From: Saccharum officinarum
Taxonomy: Eukaryota; Streptophyta; Magnoliopsida; Poales; Poaceae
Direction of reading: 5' to 3'
DNA length: 64,000 bases
Assembly: GCA_020631735.1 (NCBI GenBank)
Contig: CM036231.1
Coordinates: forward strand, 5,173,831 to 5,237,830
Shown here in pieces: positions 56,173-64,000 of this stretch. Each line of letters opens with the position of its first letter. The first letter of the stretch is position 1. Made by a program: the position numbers and the translations under genes. The notes below the pieces were generated by a model that had not been told where the DNA came from, searched no databases, and saw only the letters and a program-made list of their open reading frames with translations.

Positions 56173-58071
56173 TAAGAAATACGTGTGATGCTATATACTC
56201 AAGAAAGCATTGCACAAATGAAAAGGTCGCCTGCATAAATGCATGGATCGGTGAGCAAAATAGAATAGTGAAACAGGATAATATGTTCTTAGAGCAATCC
56301 TTTTCCATCAAGGTAACATCTTCATAAAAATCTCTGGGAGGTCTATCAAGACAACCTGATTACAACCAAAACATATATGGCCTAACATGCATTTTTTAGG
56401 CACACCAAATTACAATTTATCAAGGCACGAAAACTGCTACTAGCTAGTGATTACATGGAACATGCTAAAGGTCCAGTATGTCCATCATTACGTTGGGGAT
56501 GGCGCCACAATTGCCAACCATTGCTAGGAGATGCATCAGTAATTTGGCACGATTTATTCCATGTTCCTCCTGTTTTAGCAAATTTTAAAACACAAAAAGA
56601 TGTGAAAAAAGTGTAAATTTGTTGTACAGCTATAAAGGGGCATGAAGCAATTCAAGTTGATACTAAAGTTTGTTTATTCTTCGCTGCCATCTTCATCATA
56701 TGCAGGTATCTTGCTCCTTCAACCTACATATTCTGAGCTGGTTGCAGGGCATTTCTAAGATTCCATTGAAATCCTGCAAAACTAGTAGCCATAGGCATAC
56801 AAATAGTTAGAATGGTTAATCATTGTTAGGAGTTCAGTGAAGATGCAATAATACGAGGGGATTTAAAATCAGTTAGGATAAAAAACAAGATAGAAGCTAG
56901 GAATCCTTGGCTTCAGCATTTTTTAGGGTAAAAAAGTACAGATGCATATACTAGTCTTATAAAACTATGTTAGTAAAAAAACATATGTATAATTGAGATA
57001 AAAGTTTCAGTGTGTGGAAAAGGACATAGGAAAAGGGAGTGTAACAGTTATAGGATGGCTACTTCATACAGAAGAGTGATGAGCAAAATGAAAAACTTGG
57101 AACCAGCTTTACTATAAGATGTAGATTAATAAAAATTTGCAAGAAAATAACTAGTTCCTTGCATGCTACTGTTTCTCCTCTAAAAGAAATGATGGAGCAA
57201 AGAAACACATTTACAAAACTCTAAAAGAAATGGTGGAGCAAAGAAACACATTTACAAAATGTACTTCCTAGCATGCTGTCATTTCTGTCCATAAACAAAC
57301 TCTGCTCTAAAACACTGTCCATAGATAAAAAACTCTTCAATCTAAAATAATACATACCAAACACTAGTATAGTGTCAAGTTAGGTATAGCCAATTTTCAA
57401 GAAGGCTCGACCAACATTTTTCAAGATGGCTCTAAAAATTGTACTTCTTATCACACTGCTATTTCTCTTTTAAAAGGAGATGGTGGGGCAAAAAACACAT
57501 TAGTGCTTTGATACATAAACCAGAATTATATCGAGCAAATTACATGACTAAATTAATATCAGACAATACCTTCTAAGTTTTTCTTGTGCAAAAGAGTTGC
57601 CTTTCCACTGCAACCTAAAAATTATAAATTTGTTAGCTAAATATAGTGGTCAGAGAAACAGGCCTAGCATGGTGAGGATGAACTCTTCATATCATGAGGG
57701 CATTCCCCAAACAAAACAGTCTATCAGCCTATCAGGTACAGAAAGTGGTTGTTCTATTTAACAGTTATGTCATCAGGATGCCAAAGGGAAAACACACTTC
57801 AGGCAAAATATGTCAATCTATTTGCTGAACAACAAAATCAACAGATTCCTTAAATTGTGACCCAAAGATGAAGACATCGATCATTACAAGACAGTACCAA
57901 TTCTGAAAGATGGAAAAAGAAGGCAGAAATATGATGGCGTTTAATCCTTTTTACTATAATATTTAAATGTGGCAAAGCAACTCACCTACTCAAGCATAGG
58001 AGCTCACTGGCTCTCTTGTTTGTGGTCAATAGTGCCTAAAAACTGAGCTCATGTTCCAGAGATAAGCTTAG
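56173..58071. other. Intergenic DNA without a supported gene
   Basis: AT-rich sequence of 1.9 kb. A 41-base unit (CTCTAAAAGAAATGRTGGAG...) is duplicated in tandem at 57179-57260, with a weaker third copy near 57467. No exon or repeat family was recognised. Confidence 0.5.
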
Positions 58072-60200
58072 TTAACATGTAATACTCCCATGGAATGTCT
58101 CGCCTGAGAACCTTGATACCACAATTGGTGCACCAACAAACCTAGCATGCACACCTTTCTCACCCTTGGTAAGCACATAACAAGAATCAAAAGGAACGTA
58201 ATCTATTTTAGCATGAAACTTGTTGTTCTTGTTCATTTTATTACAATTAATCTCTATATGCCCAACTTGCTTGCATCTATTGCAATAACGACCATTGCTC
58301 TTCATAAAGCGAGACTTTGGAGTAGCAAAGGCCACCTTGCCTTTCTTGGGAGTATAGCACAAACCCTCTTTGTTAAGAGAGAACCTTTGGCTACCAAAGC
58401 ATTTTAGCAAGCGGACATCCCCACTATAGGCATTGCCTAATGCGTAGGTGAGATCATCCACCTCTCTCTTGAGAGTCTCATTCTCAACCGCAAGTGATGA
58501 ATCACTAGTAGTAGAGATAGAGTTGGTTGTGGTGGATGATGATGAGTTACATGAAGCATTAGTAGGACTAACAAATAAAGAATCATCAATAATATCACAT
58601 GTTAGTCCAATATCACAAGTGACCATCACTTTCTCCTCCTTAGCTTCCTTCATGAACTTCTTCAACTTGAGGTCCTTGATGAGCTCAAGTAGAGTGGAGT
58701 GGGCTTCCTTAAGCCTAGTGTGAGCAACTTCAAGGTCCTCGTGGTCTTCCTTTAGACACTCACGAGAGGCCTCTAGCTCATCAAAAGATTTCCTAAGAGC
58801 TTTGAGCTCTTGTTCAATTTCTTTGCACTCCTTACTCTTTTTTAGAGCAACAAGCTCCTCCATCAAGGTATCATTTTCATTGCTCTTGGCAATGAGCTCT
58901 TGTTTCAAGATTTTGTATTTCTTGGTTGTCCTCTTGTAGCCCTTGCTCATTTGATCTATTATGCCTAATAGATCATCCTTGGAGTAGTCCTCATCCTCCT
59001 CATCATCACTCCTACAACCATCACTAGCACAAAAATCATCATCACTATCATCATATTTTACTTTGGTAGGCTTAGCCATAAGGCATGTCGATGTAGTATT
59101 GAAGATGGATGACTTGTTGGAGAGGGCGATGCTTGCAATGACTCGCCGAGTGGTCCTCTCATCATCACTAGAGCTTTCATCATCATCACTATCGGAGTTG
59201 TCACTATCCCAAGTGACCACATAACCACCACCCTTCTTCTTCTTGTTGATAGTGAAGCTCTTCTTCTCTTTCTTGTCCTTCTTGTTCTTCTTCAACTTCA
59301 ACTTCCCATCATGATGTCTTTTGTCTTCGTAGGGGCATTTTGCCACTACATGATCGGGGCTATTGCAATTGTAGCAAAGCACCTCCTTTGCCTTCATGAA
59401 GTCCCTTCTCTTCCTTGCCCCATATCCTTCTTCATGAACCTCCCCATCTTGTGCACTAGGAGAGCTATGGTCTCATCATCGAATGGATCATCATCATCAC
59501 TCTCCACCTTGCTCTTGCCCTTAGAAGATGAAGCTTTGAATGCAATGGGCTTCTCTTGCTTGACATTGGTCTCCTTCTTCTCTTCTATCTCATCTTCATC
59601 ATTATTGTATTGGGCATCGGTCATTATATCTCCAAGCACATTGGTTGGTTTGACCTTGTCCAATCCCTCTCTAAAGATCGTTCTTCTCAAGGTGGCAAAC
59701 TTCTTGGGTAAGCACATCAAGAACTTGTGTGAGAAGTCCTTATCCTCAACCTTCTCTCCAAGCCCTTTGAGATCATTGACAATGACTTGGAGCCTATAGA
59801 ACATCTCCGGGATAGATTCATCATCCTTCATCTTGAAAGTGGAGAACTTATCCTTGAGCATATATAGCTTGGCACTTTTTACCGTTGAAGTGCCTTCATA
59901 TGTTAGCCTTATCCAAAGCTCATTTGTCTTTTCAAGATCTTTGATTTGCTCAAATACTTTGTCATCAATGGCACGGTAGATTATGTCAAGTGCCGCCGTG
60001 TTGCATTGTTTGTTGATGCGGTCATTTGGAGTGAGATTTTCTTCATCAAGAATGATGTATCCTTCTTTGGTCACATCCCAAACCTTCTCATGTATATTGC
60101 CTAGATATTGCTTCATCTTCCTTTTCCAATGATCAAAGGAAGAGACGCCATCAAAGAATAGAGGCTTGCCATTAACATGATTGAACATAACTTTAGCCAT
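58072..60200 (-). CDS. Copia gag (two frames), reverse strand
   Basis: The first frame (60200 down to 59394) starts MAKVMFNHVNGKPLFF and holds the UBN2-type gag core (FDHWKRKMKQYLG, NELWIRLTYEGT). The second (59397 down to 58072) begins with a CCHC knuckle CYNCNSPDHVVAKC, a Lys- and Asp/Ser-rich coil and a second knuckle CNRCKQVGHIEINC. The break between them is a one-base change near 59400-59420 after a G run. The protein ends after VHARFVGAP, where the matching element at 4918-8478 goes on to protease, so pol is missing. Gag packages element RNA; this truncated element would depend on others for enzymes. Confidence 0.88.
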
Positions 60201-60239
60201 CTTGCACCGAGGTTGTTAAGCCTTGCAAACGGTGACCAC

Positions 60240-60252
60240 GACTCCGATACCA
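60240..60252 (-). other. Primer binding site of the reverse-strand copia element
   Basis: The reverse strand reads TGGTATCGGAGTC two bases after the LTR end (...CTTTCAAG), matching the tRNA-Met type site with small changes. The gag ATG is 39 bases further on. Confidence 0.78.
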
Positions 60253-60254
60253 CT

Positions 60255-62142
60255 TGAAAGGTCTTGATGGCTAGAGGGGGGTGAATAGCCTTTTGAAATT
60301 TTCTACAAAGACAAGCTAAACAAGTTTATCAATACAACAAATAGCGAGATACGAGTTTTGCTTAGCCTACGGGGTGTTTGCAAGCCACCTATCCAATTCA
60401 CAATTCTAGTAAATTGACACTCAACTGCACAAGTCAAACCGAGAAGGTAACTACAACTACAACTAGCAAGCTACACAAAAGAGCTACTCTTGCAAAGCTA
60501 ACTAGCTAGCAAAGATAACTAAGAAAGTAATGTGGAGTTGAGTTAGGAGAGTTTCATCGAGGGGCGAAGTATTGAGCCAACCAATATGATCAACAATGAA
60601 TACCAAGACAACCGAACAACGGGATCAATCAATCACAAGATGAAAGTGATGACACAAAGATTTATCCCGAGGTTCACGTGCTTGCCGGCACGCTAGTCCC
60701 CGTTGTGTCCCTCTTCACCATGTGGTTCGGTGGCTAATCGGTCTTACACCGAGCCTCTCAAAAGGCGCCACAAGAACCTACCAAATGGCAAAAGGTTGCA
60801 ATGATACGAGCAATTTACTAATGTTGCCTTTGGCGCTTCGCCGAGGTAGGCACAAACCCCTCACAATCACCGGAGGTGGCCAAGAACAATCACCAACTCT
60901 TGCCAACGCCTCCAAGCTGCTCCAAGCCGTCTAGGTGGTGGCAACCACCAAGAGAAACAAGAATCCCGCAGCAAATCAACCACCAAGTGCCAACTAGATG
61001 CAATCTCACAATGCAAATACACTTGGATCACTCAATCTCTCTTCAAATATGCAAAGAAGCAAGAGAGATGAGTGGGAGGGGAGTTGCTTAGCTCAAAGTA
61101 CTCACAAGTATGTCAAATGTCCAAGAGCGAGAGCCTTGAGCCGACCAACGAGTATTTATAGACGTACCCCTTCGAATATAGCCGTTATGAACTTGAAATA
61201 CCCACAGTCGCGCTGACCGGACGCGCTGGTCGCGCGGACCGGACGCGCCGATCACACAACGGCTACTTTCACGAAGCACCGATCGGACGCGCTGCACGTA
61301 GCGACCGGACGCGCGAAGCTCGACCGGACGCGCTGGTCCCGTGACGGACCGGACGCGCTGGTCATGCCTGAGCAGCGCACAACGAAACAGCGACCGGACG
61401 CGCTGGAGAACTGACCGGACGCCATAGTGCCAGCGTCTGGTTGGAGTCCAGTAAGCTCCCTCAACGATCGGACGCGTCCGGTCGACAGTGACCGGACGCG
61501 CTGCGCGTCCGATCAAAAAGCTGAAATACGCGCAGATACTGAACACTGATCGGACGCGTCCGGTCAAACAGAGATCGCGTCGGGTCCAGCGTTCGGTCAC
61601 CACTGTGACCTCCGTTCGCCTCCGTTAGATTTCTGACTTCTGGCGTAGTGAAAAATAGGCATTTCAATTCCTCGAAAATGCCTGAACCCCAAATCCTCTC
61701 TACCGCTCAAACTCTAACGCCATCGCAAATGTGCTAACACCACAAAGTGATCACATCATGTGCGAGTGTGTTAGTATTTTCACAATCATTTTTCGAAGCG
61801 TTATTAGTTCTATCCAAATGCATATGATTATGAAATGCACACCTAGAGGCACTTAGGAGTTCAATAGCCGCGTCATTCCCCTCTTTATAGTATGGCTATC
61901 TATCCTATAATGTAACCACACCCACTAGGTGTCTTGGTTACTAAAACACAACCCTTAAGCATATACCTTTGCCTTGATCACGTAGGGTTGCGTCCAAATT
62001 CAAGTGTGGCCATCATGATCACCATGTCCATCTTGCCACCAACCTTGGAATGTACTAATCCTCATATGCTACATACAACTTAGGCATAGGATTAGTACTT
62101 AGGCATTGTCACTAATTACCGACACCAAACATAGAGCTTTCA
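60255..62142 (-). repeat. 5' LTR of the reverse-strand copia element (1.89 kb)
   Basis: Bounded by TGAAAG (60255) and CTTTCA (62142). Orientation is given by the adjacent primer site and gag. It has a TATAAATA-type box on the reverse strand near 61151-61158, directly downstream of the palindromic GC repeat block (61210-61600). Confidence 0.88.
61210..61600. repeat. GACCGGACGCGYCCGGTC palindromic repeat block, copy 3
   Basis: Repeated GACCGGACGCGCTGGTC and CGGACGCGTCCGGTC units, in the transcription-upstream part of the LTR. Parallel blocks are at 40055-40470 (copy 2) and 63185-63640 (copy 4). Confidence 0.85.
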
Positions 62143-62233
62143 GCATGTAAGGGGCAGCCTCCCTCGGCAGAATCCTATGATCTCGGCTTTCGTGGCACTA
62201 GTGCCGTCCTTGAGCTTGACAAACACGCACGAC
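62143..62233 (-). pseudogene. Scrap of an acyl-activating-enzyme-like coding sequence
   Basis: The 91 bases between two LTRs read on the reverse strand as FVKLKDGTSATKAEIIGFCRGRLP. This resembles the C-terminal AMP-binding-enzyme segment (FVxLKxG...EIIxFCRxRLP) of plant acyl-activating enzymes. It is too short for certainty. It suggests that the LTR elements inserted in, or next to, such a gene or its relic. Confidence 0.5.
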
Positions 62234-64000
62234 TGAAAGGTCTTGATGGCTAGAAGGGGGGTGAATAGCCTATTAAAATTTTCTACAAAGACAAGCTAAA
62301 CAAGTTTATCAATAAAACAAATAGCGAGATGCGAGTTTTGCTTAGCCTACTAGGTGTTTGCAAGCCACCTAACCAATTCACAATTCTAGTGTATTTGCAC
62401 TCAACCGCACAAGTCAAACCGAGAAGGAAACTACAACTAGCAAGCTACACAAAGAAGCTACTCTAGCAAAGCTAACTAGCTAGCAAAGATAACTAAGAAA
62501 TTAATACAAGAGAGAGTTAGGAGGGTATCACCGAGGGGCGAAGAATTGAGCCAACCAATCAATATGATCAAGAGATGAATACCACAATATACAACCATCG
62601 GGATCGATCAAACACAATAAGAATGATGACACGAAGATTTATCCCGAGGTTCACGTGCTTGCCGGCACACTAGTCCCCGTTGTGTCCCTCTTCACCATGT
62701 GGTTCGGTGGCTAATCGGTCACACACCGAGCCTCTCAAAAGGCGCCACAAGATCTACCAAATGGCAAAAGGTTGCAATGACACGAAGCAATTTACTAATG
62801 TTGCCTTTAGCGCTTCGCCGAGGTAGGCACAAACCCCTCACAATCACCGGAGGTGGCCAAGAACAAACACCAACTCTTGCCAACGCCTCCAAGCTGCTCC
62901 AAACCGTCTAGGTGGCGGCAACCACCAAGAGAAATAAGAATCCCGCAGCAAATCAACCACCAAGTGCCAACTAGATGCAATCTCACAATGCAAATGCACT
63001 TGGATCACTCGATCTCACTTCAAATATGCAAAGAAGCAAGAGAGATGAGTGGGAGGGGAGTTGCTTAGCTCAAACTGCTCACAAGTATGTCAAATGTTCG
63101 AGAGAGAGAGCCTTGAGCCGGCCAACGAGTATTTATAGACGTATCCCTTCGAATAGAGCCGTTAGAAACTTAAACAGCCGAAATCGCGCTGACCGGACGC
63201 GCTGGTCCAACTGACCGGACGCGCCGGTCGCCCAACAGCTAACACGTGAAACACTGACCGGACGCGCTGGTCCAAACGACCGGACGCACTGGTCGTCCAA
63301 CGGCTAACTGCGAAGCAACGACCGGACGCGCTCATCACGCAGACTGGACGCGCTGGAAACGACCGGACGCGCTGGTCCTGAGAATGACCAGACGCGCTGG
63401 TCGCCTGAGCAGCGCTCAACGAAACAGTGACCGGACGCGCTGAAGAAAATGACCGGACGCGATAGTGCCAGCGTCCGGTTAGAGTCCAGTAAGCTCCCTG
63501 AACGACCGGACGCGTCCGATCATCAGTGACCGGACGCGCCTCGCGTCCGATCAACGAACTGAAAAATGCGCAGACACTGAACACTGACCGGACGCGTCCG
63601 GTCATGCAAGGACTGCGTCCGGTTCAGCGTCCGGTCACCTCTGTGACCTCCGTTCGCCTCCGTTTCTTTTTCGGACTTCCGGTGTAGTGGAAAATAGTCG
63701 TTTCAAGTCCTCGAAAACGCCTGAATCCCGCCTCGCAAGCTCGGCGGGAGGGAGAGAGGACCCTAAACCCTCTCTACCGCTCAAACTCTACCGCCTTCGC
63801 AAACATGCTAACACCACCAAGTGATCTCGTCATGTGTGAGTGTGTTAGCATTTTCACAATCATTTTTCGAGGCGATATTAGTTCTATCCAAATGCATATG
63901 ATTATGAAATGCACATCTAGAGGCACTTAGGAGTTCAATAGCCGCGTCATTCCCCTCTTTATAGTACGGCTATCTATCCTATAATGTAACCACACCCACT
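62234..64000 (-). repeat. Second LTR of the same copia family, cut by the window end
   Basis: Starts TGAAAGGTCTTGATGG like 60255 and stays alignable to the window end, with its own palindromic block (63185-63640) and TATA-like box (about 63130). No primer site or gag adjoins it on the left, so it is a solo LTR or the end of a separate element. Strand is inferred from the 60255 LTR. Confidence 0.82.

Noticed and set aside
61210..63640. CRISPR-like array
   Set aside because: Repeats are imperfect palindromes with irregular spacing in plant LTRs, with no cas genes; not a CRISPR.

Overview
The window is plant nuclear DNA, almost certainly from a grass. Three things point there: long-LTR Ty3/gypsy elements with chromodomain integrases, Ty1/copia elements with TGAAAG...CTTTCA or TGTTAG...CTAACA termini, and dense Tourist- and Stowaway-like MITEs of the kind seen in grass intergenic DNA. 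The repeat style fits an Andropogoneae genome (sorghum, sugarcane or Miscanthus group), but that placement is inference. A 100-base N run at 9087-9186 is an assembly gap.

Layout. 1-4917: 3' end of a Ty3/gypsy chromovirus (integrase, chromodomain, polypurine tract, 3.26 kb LTR) inserted in a Ty1/copia gag. 4918-8478: the rest of that degenerate copia element, cut in its reverse transcriptase by another LTR start (8479-9086) that runs into the gap. 9187-21552: a second gypsy chromovirus, young by LTR similarity, carrying an extra ORF before gag. 21553-25484: a reverse-strand copia LTR piece, a MITE and unassigned DNA. 25485-34016: a decayed copia element containing a Tourist-like MITE, a nested solo LTR and a short Helitron. 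34017-41012: unassigned DNA, a weak two-exon gene candidate and an NLR resistance-gene relic broken by a MITE and a solo LTR. 43420-44390: an element with inverted ends and a GC-rich interior. 44989-45923: the one apparently intact cellular gene, a three-exon protodermal-factor-1-like glycine-rich secreted protein on the reverse strand. 47414-51902: a MITE cluster. 52000-55400: gene relics including a chloroplast-type ascorbate peroxidase fragment. 55390-56172: nested foldback MITEs. 58072-64000: a reverse-strand copia gag with its LTR, a scrap of an acyl-activating-enzyme-like coding sequence, and another LTR of the same family.

Main discovery. The extra ORF of the second chromovirus (11664-12419, continuing to 12715 after a frame break) starts with the first 12 residues of mature histone H3, ARTKQTARKSTG, and stays H3-like for about ten more positions. 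It keeps the methylatable K4 and K9, but the positions aligned with K14, K18 and K23 are R, H and R. A dsRNA-binding-domain-like block, a coiled coil and an acidic tail follow. The same element encodes a chromodomain, a fold known in other proteins for reading methylated H3 tails. This suggests a retrotransposon-encoded histone-tail mimic.

How the parts relate. The gypsy element has the usual gag, protease, RT, RNase H and integrase set, with the histone-mimic ORF between the primer binding site and gag. Both that ORF and gag begin directly after splice-acceptor-like AG, suggesting separate spliced messages. Five frame breaks, all of the same sign, interrupt its coding set, so this copy as assembled could not make a full polyprotein.
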